Numbered from the stretch's first letter, positions 1 to 6,289 are shown. The stretch is DNA of 13,073 nucleotides from JBBDYG01 sp040901765 (GCA_040901765.1 JBBDYG010000113.1:1-13073), one strand, 5' to 3'. The notes: a model not told the origin generated them from the letters alone. Numbers and translations are program-made.

Positions 1-2
1 AC

Positions 3-266
3 CAGCCCTCACGCTCGTCGCCTAGAAAACGACACTTGTTCAACGGGCTGCTAGATGAGGAACGCGCACGCAAGGACTTTTCTACGTTGGTTAAGGAGTT
101 TCGGAAGTATCTTACGAAGACTGGAGGACCAATGGCTGATAGTACATTTATGCGTGATACGTCATTTATTGAACGCCGAGTTTTCGACAAACTGATCTTT
201 TGCGAAGGTGAGTGGTTAGGACGCTTCGCAAAAACTGACGAGGAAGACGCAACAGTTCCATTATGA
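3..266 (+). CDS. Unrecognised small or partial protein, open to the left edge
   Basis: The frame is open from the first bases of the window to a TGA at 264-266, so this may be the 3' end of a gene that starts outside. Internal candidate starts are TTG at 36 (76 aa) and ATG at 132 (44 aa). The second has a good GGAGG at 123-127 but only 4 bases of spacing. The product is charged (it contains EERARKDF, FIERRVFDKL and TDEED), with no membrane segment and no motif I recognise. It lies 25 bases before the DUF6883 gene and in the same direction, so it may belong to the same accessory cluster. A perfect 10-bp inverted repeat lies inside it. I cannot assign a function, and I am not certain that it is translated. 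Confidence 0.4.
   Translation, partial: QPSRSSPRKRHLFNGLLDEERARKDFSTLVKEFRKYLTKTGGPMADSTFMRDTSFIERRVFDKLIFCEGEWLGRFAKTDEEDATVPL
198..233. repeat. Perfect 10-bp inverted repeat
   Basis: TTTTGCGAAG at 198-207 is matched exactly by CTTCGCAAAA at 224-233, with a 16-base loop. The symmetry extends through the T4 and A4 flanks, which is why it does not look like a simple intrinsic terminator: no U-run follows the hairpin on either strand. It lies 60-90 bases upstream of the DUF6883 start and inside the partial upstream frame, so it could be an operator-like site for the downstream pair or just codon-constrained sequence. Confidence 0.45.
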
Positions 267-291
267 GCTACTAAGGTTCACTTACCGATTC

Positions 292-624
292 ATGAAACTC
301 CCCAACGCTGAACATGCCATCATCGCCGAGGACAAACTTGCGGAGTATCTGCTTGACCTCGACCATCGTCGTGGCGGCACCAAAGCGAAGTTGCTTCACT
401 TGCTCGGATACGAAGTGCAACATTGGCAACAATTGGCGGATGACCTCCGCCAGCAGCATCTTATGACCGATGTAGTCGAGGAGCGGGATACTGTCTGGGG
501 CAGGCGGTACGAAGTGGTCGCTCCTTTGACCGGGCCTACCGGCGATACAGTGTTATTTCGCAGCATTTGGCAAATTGACCTTGGCTCAAATAGACCTCGA
601 TTGATTACAATGTATCCGGAGTAA
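292..624 (+). CDS. DUF6883 family protein
   Basis: This 110-residue protein begins MKLPNAEHAIIAEDKLAEYL and continues DHRRGGTKAKLLHLLGY. That pattern (an N-terminal 'KLPNAEHA' start, then 'HRRG..KA' before a helix) I recognise as the DUF6883 family, which covers the whole protein. The C-terminal half, around GRRYEVVAPLTGPTG and RSIWQID, is typical of its beta-rich end. No biochemical function is known to me; such proteins occur as small stand-alone genes near toxin-like and mobile loci. No signal peptide or membrane segment is visible. A convincing Shine-Dalgarno is missing: the nearest purine run, AAGG at 273-276, is too far away. The stop is 3 bases before the DUF4926 gene, implying co-transcription. 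Confidence 0.75.
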   Translation: MKLPNAEHAIIAEDKLAEYLLDLDHRRGGTKAKLLHLLGYEVQHWQQLADDLRQQHLMTDVVEERDTVWGRRYEVVAPLTGPTGDTVLFRSIWQIDLGSNRPRLITMYPE

Positions 625-627
625 CCA

Positions 628-882
628 ATGCCTGTATTAGAACTCTACAAAGACGCAATTCTTACCGTTGACCTTCCCAACGAGAAGCTTCGGGCCGGCG
701 ACGTTGGTACGGTCGTCGAGCGCCATCAGGTTCCCGGCCTCGGTGAAGTAGGCTACAGCGTGGAGTTCTTTGACATGATCGGTCGCACCGTGGCGGTCGT
801 AACGGTTCCTGCCAGCAGCCTTCGCGCTCCGACCTCTGCGGACCTCCCCGCCGTTCGCGAGTTGGCGAAGGTATCGGGGTAG
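628..882 (+). CDS. DUF4926 family protein
   Basis: This 84-residue protein reads MPVLELYKDAILTVDLPNEK, then LRAGDVGTVVERHQVPG, then GYSVEFFD. The order 'd.v.l..dlp...l..GdvGtVve.y....evEF.d..G....' is the DUF4926 signature, probably a small SH3-like beta-barrel. GGAG at 618-621 lies 6 bases before the ATG and overlaps the end of the DUF6883 gene, so translation is probably coupled. DUF6883 and DUF4926 genes are commonly adjacent, which suggests a protein partnership. A toxin-antitoxin-like or immunity relationship is possible but is inference only. The last 20 residues are outside the recognised domain. Confidence 0.8.
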   Translation: MPVLELYKDAILTVDLPNEKLRAGDVGTVVERHQVPGLGEVGYSVEFFDMIGRTVAVVTVPASSLRAPTSADLPAVRELAKVSG

Positions 883-1010
883 ATCACGCTGTACGGCAAT
901 ACTGGCCGTGGGTGCTTCCTCGTGGTAATCTTCAGGTAGGAACCCGCAAACTGGGGCGATTTGCGACACTCGGTCGCACGCTTCCGCATTGCCGTCACGA
1001 GGATCATCTC

Positions 1011-1262
1011 ATGGTACAAATGACCATCGAAGTGCCGGAACCGGCGCTGGCGGCGTTGCGGAAGTCGCCTGAGGAATTTGCTAGGGAGCTTCGACTAGTG
1101 GCTGCCGTGAAATGGTACGAGCTTCGACTGCTATCCCAGGAACGAGCGGCAGACATCGCCGGGCTTTCGCGCGCCAGGTTCATCGAAGAGCTTGGTCGGT
1201 TTGGCGTTTCGCCGTTCCAGTATAATGCGGAGGAGATCGTTCAGGAGGCCGAACGTGAGTGA
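1011..1262 (+). CDS. UPF0175 family antitoxin-like protein
   Basis: This 83-residue protein begins MVQMTIEVPEPALAALRKSP. Residues 24-70, with the ARELRLVAAVKWYE and LSQERAADIAGLSRARFIEE segments and the FGVSPFQ ending, match the UPF0175 family: a small helical DNA-binding-like protein usually encoded just before a DUF3368 PIN-like toxin. The frame is open upstream to 912, but ATG 1011 is preceded by GAGG at 999-1002 with 8-base spacing, and the family starts here. It overlaps the downstream PIN gene by 8 bases (GTG 1255 lies inside the last codons), so the two are translationally coupled. By analogy with other antitoxins, the pair is probably autoregulated. Confidence 0.85.
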   Translation: MVQMTIEVPEPALAALRKSPEEFARELRLVAAVKWYELRLLSQERAADIAGLSRARFIEELGRFGVSPFQYNAEEIVQEAERE

Positions 1263-1740
1263 TGTTTGGGTGGCCAACGCTTCGCCCGTTATCGTGCTGG
1301 CCAAGTGCGGATATCTTGACTTGCTCACGAATTTGAGTCGCGAAGTTGTCCTCCCACAAGCGGTGATTGACGAAATAGTTGCGGGGCCGCCAACCGATCC
1401 AGCACGGCAATTGATCGAAGGCGGATGGGGCACTCGTGCTATTCCACAGTTGGTTGCTCCGGAGTTGCTGGAATGGGGCCTTGGTCCGGGGGAAACTTCC
1501 GTGTTGGCGCTCGCCCAGGAGCGCGTTCAAGCAACTGCGGTTTTAGATGACGCGGCCGCTCGCACCTGTGCCAAAGTCCTCGGCGTACCCGTGATTGGAT
1601 CCCTAGGGATCATCGTGCGTGCAAAGAAACAAGGCCTTCTGCCATCGGCTTTAGAAGCAATGAGTGCGATGCAGAACTCCGGTCTCTATTTGGACGACGA
1701 GCTCATCCATCGAGTCTTGCAGCACCTCGGCGAAGTTTGA
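1255..1740 (+). CDS. DUF3368 PIN-like toxin (putative ribonuclease)
   Basis: This is a 161-residue protein from GTG 1255. It fits DUF3368 along its whole length: WVANASPVIVLAKCGYLDLL at the N-terminus, PQAVIDEIVAG (Glu40), GLGPGETSVLALA (Glu80), LDDAAAR (Asp98, Asp99), then VPVIGSLGIIVRAKKQGLLP. PIN-domain proteins bind metal through a cluster of acidic residues and cut RNA. Here the position normally filled by the first Asp ('DaSPLI') is Asn8, while the later acidic residues are kept, so nuclease activity cannot be assumed. A longer frame reaches back to 1192, but GTG 1255 gives the family-typical N-terminus. The gene is the last of the coupled pair with the UPF0175 gene. Confidence 0.82.
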   Translation: MSDVWVANASPVIVLAKCGYLDLLTNLSREVVLPQAVIDEIVAGPPTDPARQLIEGGWGTRAIPQLVAPELLEWGLGPGETSVLALAQERVQATAVLDDAAARTCAKVLGVPVIGSLGIIVRAKKQGLLPSALEAMSAMQNSGLYLDDELIHRVLQHLGEV

Positions 1741-1785
1741 GAATCGTTGCCGCAGTCGAGGACGCCGCGGCAGGCTGTTGGTTTT

Positions 1786-1820
1786 CCCTGACCCCCGATC
1801 CCTGATTCCTCACCCCACCT
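1786..1820 (+). repeat. Heptamer repeat array 1 (orphan)
   Basis: Five 7-base units run in register: CCCTGAC, CCCCGAT, CCCTGAT, TCCTCAC, CCCACCT. One C and then ATG (1822) follow. The placement against an ATG is the same as in the other arrays of the window, but the frame opened by this ATG (77 codons, ending at 2055) shows no recognisable domain. This is either a decayed gene start or an array that does not need one. Confidence 0.6.
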
Positions 1821-1945
1821 CATGAACCCGTGCCATTCACGTTCGGGTCGCTCACCAGTGAAGCTTCTTGCCAGACCTCGGCGTCGGATGATTCTGGCCG
1901 CCTTCATGCAAACCCAGCAACCGCAATATTTTCCCCATGTTTTTG

Positions 1946-1974
1946 TTGAAAAGAGCCACCACTTATGGTATACA
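1946..1974 (+). promoter_or_regulatory. Candidate sigma-70 promoter
   Basis: TTGAAA at 1946-1951 and TATACA at 1969-1974 are separated by exactly 17 bases, matching 5 of 6 and 4 of 6 consensus positions, inside the most AT-rich patch of the interval. A transcript would start near 1981 and run through the hairpin cluster at 2083-2188 toward the cystathionine synthase gene, giving a leader of more than 400 bases, or a separate small RNA. Planctomycete promoters are poorly characterised, so this is only a candidate. Confidence 0.35.
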
Positions 1975-2082
1975 TTTGAGCATGTACTATTCCGCACGCT
2001 CACCGCCGCTCAGCGCCCGCTGACGACTTGCCAGTACGATTGGGGTCCGCCCTAACTCGGTTCAAGCCCTCTCCATTTGGGA

Positions 2083-2188
2083 GCGGCAGCCGCTCGCGGT
2101 GCGCCCCCACCGCAGCTATCTCGCAAGGTGAGATAGCAAACGCACGCGGTGCGCGCCCAGTTCGCAAGATTTCGACCCACCTTGCGAA
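2083..2188 (+). ncRNA. Candidate structured RNA with competing helices
   Basis: Five perfect short stems are packed in 106 bases: GCGGC/GCCGC at 2083-2093, GCGGTG/CACCGC at 2096-2113, CTATCTC/GAGATAG at 2116-2136, CGCAC/GTGCG at 2141-2153, and TTCGCAAG/CTTGCGAA at 2161-2188. In addition, TCGCAAGGTG at 2121-2130 is perfectly complementary to CACCTTGCGA at 2178-2187. This 10-bp long-range pairing would break both the third and the fifth local stems, so two exclusive folds exist. I could not match it to a known riboswitch such as the SAM or SAH classes. It lies 229 bases upstream of the cystathionine synthase start. It could be a leader element, a small RNA or merely a palindrome-rich spacer. 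Confidence 0.4.
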
Positions 2189-2362
2189 AGAACGTGCTGA
2201 GGGCGTGATGTGAGACGGTCAACAATGCACGTAAACGAACCGATTTTTGTCACCCATCGCTCTGGTTTCCCTCGGAAATCCAAGGTTCGACCACATCGAC
2301 GCCCCGACAGAAATCCATTAGTTTTCAACATGTGAATCGAGTGTTGCGCCGCAGTGTCTAAA

Positions 2363-2416
2363 CCCGAATCCCGAATCTCCAGTCCCCAGTCCCCAGCCCC
2401 CAGCCCCTTCCCACCC
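2363..2416 (+). repeat. Heptamer repeat array 2, abutting the cystathionine synthase start
   Basis: Seven units run in register: CCCGAAT twice, CTCCAGT, CCCCAGT, CCCCAGC twice, CCCTTCC, followed by CACCC and the ATG at 2417. There is no purine-rich Shine-Dalgarno in front of this gene; the array occupies that space. The CCCCAGT unit resembles the short tandemly repeated repetitive (STRR) heptamers described in heterocystous cyanobacteria. Confidence 0.85.
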
Positions 2417-3568
2417 ATGCACTTCCGCACCCGTGCCATCCACGTCGGCTCCGATTGCGACCCGCAGAGCGGGGCGGTTGTGCCGCCGATTCATGTCGCT
2501 TCCACTTTCGTGCAGCACGAGGCGGGGAAGTGGCGCGAGTTCGACTATTCCCGCAGTGGTAATCCCACCAGAAAAGCGCTGGAGCAAGTGATCGCGTCGC
2601 TCGAAGGAGGTTGCGGGGCGCTGGCGTTTACCAGCGGCATGGCCGCGACGCATTGCGTAACGGCGATGCTGCGGGCGGGTGACCACATTGTGGCCGGCAG
2701 CGACATCTACGGCGGCACCTATCGGCTGTTTCACAAAGTGGCCAACCGCGCGGGGATCACCACCACGCTCGCCGATTCGACCGACCTGGCTGCGTTCGAG
2801 AAGTCCATCACGCCGGCTACGAAGCTCGTGTGGATTGAGACCCCCGGAAATCCGCGGATGTCGATCACCGACATCGCCGCGTGCGCGGAAATCGCCCATC
2901 GGCACGGTGCCTTGCTGGGCGTCGATAACACCTTCGCGACGCCAGTCCTAACGCGGCCGCTCGAACTGGGTGCCGATATTGTGATGCACTCGGCTACCAA
3001 GTATTTTGGCGGACACAGCGACCTGATGGGCGGAGCGCTGGTCGTTCGCGATCCAAAGCTGTTCGAGGAACTGTACTTCGTTCAGAACGCAACGGGCGCG
3101 ATTCTCGGCGCGTTCGATGCGTTCCTTTGCCATCGTGGAATCAAAACGCTCGATCTTCGGGTGCGCGAGCAGAGCCGCACCGCCCACCGGCTGGCCGAAT
3201 GGCTCGCGGAGCAACCGCGGGTGAAACGGGTGCTTTACCCTGGTTTGCGGGACCATCCTTGCCATGCAATTGCCCAGCGACAGATGGATGGCGCGTTCGG
3301 CGCGATGCTGTCGTTCGAACTCGACGCCGATTTTTTGGCCACCAAGAGATTCGTCGAATCGACCAAGCTGTTTCAACTGGCCGTGAGCCTGGGCGCGGTG
3401 GAATCGCTCATCGAGCAGCCCGCGGCCATGTCGCACGCCAGCTACGATGCCGCCGACAGGGCCAAACACGGCATCTCCGACGGCCTAATTCGGCTCTCCG
3501 TGGGGCTGGAAGACTTTGCAGACTTGCGCGATGATCTATCAAGCGCGCTTCCCACCACTGACCACTGA
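2417..3568 (+). CDS. Cystathionine gamma-synthase/gamma-lyase family PLP enzyme
   Basis: This is a 383-residue fold-type I PLP enzyme of the trans-sulfuration (Cys/Met metabolism) family, normal in length. The N-terminus is FRTRAIHVGSDCDPQSGAVV, followed by DYSRSGNPTRKALE (Tyr44, from the neighbouring subunit, contacts the cofactor phosphate), TSGMAATHCV, DIYGGTYRLF and VDNTFATPVL. HSATKYFGGHSD contains the Schiff-base Lys195. GAVESLIEQPAAMSHASY near the end is the distal substrate-carboxylate region. Synthase (O-succinyl- or O-acetylhomoserine plus cysteine), lyase and homocysteine-forming variants cannot be separated by eye. ATG 2417 is chosen because the family begins at HFRTRAIH and everything upstream is repeat. 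The last residues, PTTDH, are encoded by the next heptamer array. Confidence 0.88.
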   Translation: MHFRTRAIHVGSDCDPQSGAVVPPIHVASTFVQHEAGKWREFDYSRSGNPTRKALEQVIASLEGGCGALAFTSGMAATHCVTAMLRAGDHIVAGSDIYGGTYRLFHKVANRAGITTTLADSTDLAAFEKSITPATKLVWIETPGNPRMSITDIAACAEIAHRHGALLGVDNTFATPVLTRPLELGADIVMHSATKYFGGHSDLMGGALVVRDPKLFEELYFVQNATGAILGAFDAFLCHRGIKTLDLRVREQSRTAHRLAEWLAEQPRVKRVLYPGLRDHPCHAIAQRQMDGAFGAMLSFELDADFLATKRFVESTKLFQLAVSLGAVESLIEQPAAMSHASYDAADRAKHGISDGLIRLSVGLEDFADLRDDLSSALPTTDH

Positions 3569-3576
3569 CCACCATC
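3551..3576 (+). repeat. Heptamer repeat array 3, spanning a stop and the next start
   Basis: CCCACCA, CTGACCA, CTGACCA and a partial CCATC run into the ATG at 3577. The TGA stop of the cystathionine synthase gene (3566-3568) is formed by the second CTGACCA unit, so the array encodes the protein's last residues and also fills the ribosome-binding space of the isomerase-like gene. Confidence 0.8.
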
Positions 3577-4488
3577 ATGCAACTCGGCTTTGTCACCGCA
3601 ATCTTCCCCGAGCAGTCGTTCGATGAAGTCCTCAACTTCGCGTCCGGCGAGGGCTTCGACTGTGTCGAGGTCATGTGCTGGCCGCTCGGAGGCAGGGACC
3701 GCAAGTTTGGCGGAGTGACGCACGTTGACGTGAGCGAGTTCTCGTCCGCGAAGGCCGACGACGTTCGGGCGTTATGCGACAAGCATGGCGTGGCGATCTC
3801 GGGATTGGGGTATTACCCGAATCCACTGTCGTCGAACACGGCGGAGGCCGAGGTTGCCAGGTCGCACCTTCCAAAGGTCATCGAGGCCGCGCGCCTGCTC
3901 GGATTGAAAGTGGTCAACACGTTCATCGGCGCGAATCATACGCAATCCTTGGAGGAGAACTTTCGCAGCTTTGAAGAAGTCTGGCCGTCGATCATCGCAT
4001 TCGCCGAGGAGCGACAAATTCGCATTGCGATTGAAAACTGTCCGATGCTGTTCGGGGATCGCTGGCCGTTCGGCTCAAATCTGGCCCGTTCACCGGCGAT
4101 TTGGCGGCGGATGTTTCAGGCGATACCCTCCGATTACTTTGGGCTGAACTATGATCCGTCGCACATGGTGATGCAGCTCATGGATCCGATCGCACCGATC
4201 CGCGAATTCGGCCACCGCATCTTTCACACGCACGCCAAGGACATGCGGATCGACCACCACCTACTGAACGACGTCGGCACGCTCGTGCTGCCGATGGAGC
4301 GCAGCACGGCCAAGATACCAGGTCTGGGCGACGTGAATTGGGCGAAATGGATCGGCTCGCTGACCGATGCGGAGTTCGACGGCGCGGTGTGCGTGGAAGT
4401 GGAGGACGAAGCGTTTATGCACGATTTGAAGTCGCGACAGAGGTCGCTGCAAATTTCGCGGAATGTGTTGCGGCCGCTGATTGGGTGA
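3577..4488 (+). CDS. Sugar phosphate isomerase/epimerase-like TIM-barrel protein
   Basis: This 303-residue protein has the AP endonuclease 2/xylose isomerase-like TIM barrel. It starts MQLGFVTAIFPEQSFDEVL, with GFDCVEVMCWP as the first substrate-facing strand. Likely divalent-metal ligands follow in the usual order: Glu153 in IAIENCPM, Asp193 and His196 in NYDPSHM, His217/His219 and Asp222 in HTHAKD, and Glu274 in VCVEVEDEAF. The complete metal set suggests an active isomerase or epimerase in the cytoplasm; no signal peptide is visible. The sugar or polyol substrate cannot be deduced. It begins 8 bases after the cystathionine synthase stop, suggesting one transcript, although the two functions do not obviously connect. 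No Shine-Dalgarno is present; array 3 takes its place. Confidence 0.85.
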   Translation: MQLGFVTAIFPEQSFDEVLNFASGEGFDCVEVMCWPLGGRDRKFGGVTHVDVSEFSSAKADDVRALCDKHGVAISGLGYYPNPLSSNTAEAEVARSHLPKVIEAARLLGLKVVNTFIGANHTQSLEENFRSFEEVWPSIIAFAEERQIRIAIENCPMLFGDRWPFGSNLARSPAIWRRMFQAIPSDYFGLNYDPSHMVMQLMDPIAPIREFGHRIFHTHAKDMRIDHHLLNDVGTLVLPMERSTAKIPGLGDVNWAKWIGSLTDAEFDGAVCVEVEDEAFMHDLKSRQRSLQISRNVLRPLIG

Positions 4489-4529
4489 GCCTGAGGGCTT
4501 TTTCGGCAGCGGATTGCCGCCGCGGCTGC

Positions 4530-4535
4530 TATAAT
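4530..4535 (+). promoter_or_regulatory. Consensus -10 box (TATAAT) next to the CHAD gene start
   Basis: A perfect TATAAT ends 6 bases before the ATG at 4542. Transcription normally starts about 7 bases after the -10 box, which would place the 5' end at or beside the A of the start codon. No Shine-Dalgarno is present. The -35 region is poor: at 17-base spacing the hexamer is CAGCGG. A leaderless mRNA is the natural reading, but it is not proven. Confidence 0.5.
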
Positions 4536-4541
4536 TCGTCC

Positions 4542-5480
4542 ATGCCCACTCCGCACCGACATATTGAAGGCATCGATACCGAAACGCTCGTTCGCGACTT
4601 GGCTCGCACCGCGGTCAAGCAGCGGCTGGCGGCGGTGGTGACTTGTTTCCCGCTGGCGGCTGAGGCAGCGGCTGACGATCACGAGCGGGTGCATCAATTG
4701 CGTGTCTCCACCCGCCGCGCGGTCGCCGCGCTGATACTGTTCAAGCGTTTCTGTCCGCGCCGGCGAACGGCACGGTTGCTGCGCGATCTCAAGCAGATTC
4801 GCCGCGCGGCGGGGCGGGCGCGCGATCTCGATGTCTTCACAACTCGGTTGGCTACATCGTCCGAGGAGACACACCAAGAGCTGCTCCAATCCCTGACCGC
4901 GGAGCGTCAGACGGCGCAACAAGAAATAGTCGATCTATTCAAGCGATTTGCAGAAAACAACCGATTAGCTTCTCGGATTGAAGCGGTGAGCAAGCGGTTG
5001 CATCCGCGCGGCACGAAGGCGAAGCGCCGAGGTCGGCGAACCGTCGCCACATGGGCGCCGCCCCAACTGCGCAAAGCTGCGAAGCGACTCCTTAACGCGG
5101 TGCCCACTTCGCTCGATCAAGCCGAGAAGCTGCATCCTTTGCGAGTCGAAGGGAAACAATGTCGTTACACGCTGGAACTACTCGCGGCGGGATTGCCTGA
5201 CGAGAGTTACGACGACATCTCACTCCGGCTGAAAGAATTTCAGGACCGGCTCGGTGCAATCAACGATCACGATGCAGCGATCGACCGACTCTCCACACAC
5301 GCGCTTGCGGATCGTGCGGCGATTGACCGACTTATCGTTCAGGAGCGAGCCAGCATGTTGCAGGCGATCGAGAATTTTCAGACTTGGTTTGCGGCGAACT
5401 TCCTATTGCGATTGCAGGAAATGGCCTCCACGGGAAACGATGGCCCGGCAACGGCTGAACCATTGAACTCGGCTTCGTAG
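4542..5480 (+). CDS. CHAD domain-containing protein
   Basis: This 312-residue helical protein has the CHAD (conserved histidine alpha-helical) architecture in two similar halves. The first is RVHQLRVSTRRAVAALILF (His51, Arg54, Arg58, Arg59) followed by LKQIRRAAGRARDLDVF. The second is LHPLRVEGKQCRYTLELLA (His198) followed by LKEFQDRLGAINDHDAAIDR. CHAD domains bind inorganic polyphosphate through these basic and His residues and localise to polyphosphate granules. No CYTH (triphosphatase) domain is fused to it or next to it. A basic linker, GTKAKRRGRR, sits near residue 160. An in-frame extension back to 4338 overlaps the previous gene and is rejected. It is 53 bases after the isomerase-like gene, with its own -10 box. 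Confidence 0.88.
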   Translation: MPTPHRHIEGIDTETLVRDLARTAVKQRLAAVVTCFPLAAEAAADDHERVHQLRVSTRRAVAALILFKRFCPRRRTARLLRDLKQIRRAAGRARDLDVFTTRLATSSEETHQELLQSLTAERQTAQQEIVDLFKRFAENNRLASRIEAVSKRLHPRGTKAKRRGRRTVATWAPPQLRKAAKRLLNAVPTSLDQAEKLHPLRVEGKQCRYTLELLAAGLPDESYDDISLRLKEFQDRLGAINDHDAAIDRLSTHALADRAAIDRLIVQERASMLQAIENFQTWFAANFLLRLQEMASTGNDGPATAEPLNSAS

Positions 5481-5493
5481 TGAGGGCGCATCG

Positions 5494-6216
5494 CTACGTC
5501 GGGACGCCTTCGAGGCGATCCCCGAACGTCACCGGCAGTTCGACCGCTTCCGCCACCCTCATCAAGTACTGCGAGCGCGGAATTTCACTCGCTCCGAACC
5601 GGCCGGTATGCGGCGTCCATTGCTGGATGTCGAGCAGCGTGTAGCCGCGCGCTCGCAAGTGGCCCACCAGATGCACAAGCGCCACTTTCGAGGCGTCGGT
5701 AACGCGGTGGAACATCGATTCGGCCGCGAAGAGTCCGCCCAGGGAGATGCCATAGACGCCGCCGACGAGCCGATCGTCCTGCCGCACTTCGATGCTATGA
5801 GAATGGCCCAAGTTGTGGAGCCGCTCGTAGGCGGCGATCATCTTGCGGGTGATCCAGGTTCCGCCCTGACGCGTGTGCTCGCCAGCGCAGGCACGAATGA
5901 CGCCCCCGAAGTCCCGATCGCAGGAAACTGAAAACTGGCCGCTGCGAATCGTCCGCGTCAGCCGGCGCGAGGCGTGGAACCGATCAAGCTCGATGACCGC
6001 CCGCGGATCGGGTGACCACCACATAAGCGGCGACTGGTCGTCGCTGGGCCAAGGAAAAATTCCGTGCCGATAGGCATCTAGGAGCAATTCAGGTTGAAGA
6101 TTGCCCCCGGCGCACAACAGCCCATCTCGATCAGCTTGCCAAGCGGGCGGGAAAAGACGTGGACGGGGCAGCCGCGATACGTCTGCGTCGGAAACCGGCA
6201 AGCTTGAACCGTCCAT
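5494..6216 (-). CDS. aat: Leucyl/phenylalanyl-tRNA-protein transferase
   Basis: This 240-residue cytoplasmic enzyme transfers Leu or Phe from aminoacyl-tRNA to proteins with N-terminal Arg or Lys, marking them for ClpS/ClpAP degradation (N-end rule). Family blocks appear in order: FPPAWQADRDGLLCAGGNL (22-40), HGIFPW (51-56), LMWWSPDPRAV (64-74), GGTWITRKMIAAY (118-130), GGVYGISLGGLFAAESMF (152-169, with the conserved Glu166), DASKVALVHL (174-183) and LLDIQQWTPHTGRFGA (194-209, containing the conserved Asp-x-Gln). The length is normal. The usual His-Leu after the Gln block is His-Thr here. It is convergent with the CHAD gene, with 13 bases between stops, and has no visible partner gene. Confidence 0.95.
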   Translation of the reverse strand: MDGSSLPVSDADVSRLPRPRLFPPAWQADRDGLLCAGGNLQPELLLDAYRHGIFPWPSDDQSPLMWWSPDPRAVIELDRFHASRRLTRTIRSGQFSVSCDRDFGGVIRACAGEHTRQGGTWITRKMIAAYERLHNLGHSHSIEVRQDDRLVGGVYGISLGGLFAAESMFHRVTDASKVALVHLVGHLRARGYTLLDIQQWTPHTGRFGASEIPRSQYLMRVAEAVELPVTFGDRLEGVPT

Positions 6217-6289
6217 TCCCAGCTACATTAAACCAGACCACCGCGCCGGTACAGCGGAAGCGGCCCTCCAAACACAAAGAGACCTCGCC

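Larger units (their letters stand above)
1741..2416. other. Long non-coding interval of about 680 bases
   Basis: Between the PIN-like gene and the cystathionine synthase gene I find no convincing protein gene. Two short plus-strand frames (1822-2055 and 2028-2213) have no recognisable domain and no conserved-looking composition. The interval does hold a heptamer array ending one base before ATG 1822, an AT-richer patch at about 1921-1990 with a promoter-like sequence, a hairpin cluster at 2083-2188, and a second heptamer array that runs into the next start codon. The stretch at 2189-2362 shows nothing I can name. Confidence 0.6.

Noticed and set aside
637..1019. Two minus-strand frames (637-969 and 753-1019) opposite the DUF4926 gene and the following gap
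   Set aside because: Both are antisense to a recognised gene and lack a start context or domain.
2028..2213. Plus-strand frame of 61 codons over the hairpin cluster
   Set aside because: No domain and no ribosome-binding site; its composition follows the palindromes rather than codon structure.
2083..2416. SAM or SAH riboswitch before the cystathionine synthase gene
   Set aside because: I could not find the conserved core of any SAM class or of the SAH element, so only an unassigned structured region is claimed.
2318..2905. Minus-strand frame of 195 codons over the start of the cystathionine synthase gene
   Set aside because: It is the shadow of a strongly identified gene; its end translates the repeat array as a Gly/Trp-rich tail.
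2948..3469. Minus-strand frame of 173 codons
   Set aside because: It is antisense to the conserved PLP-enzyme core, with no family resemblance.
4338..4541. N-terminal extension of the CHAD gene
   Set aside because: It overlaps the isomerase-like gene by 150 bases in another frame and reads as Arg-rich shadow sequence; ATG 4542 fits the domain start and the -10 box.
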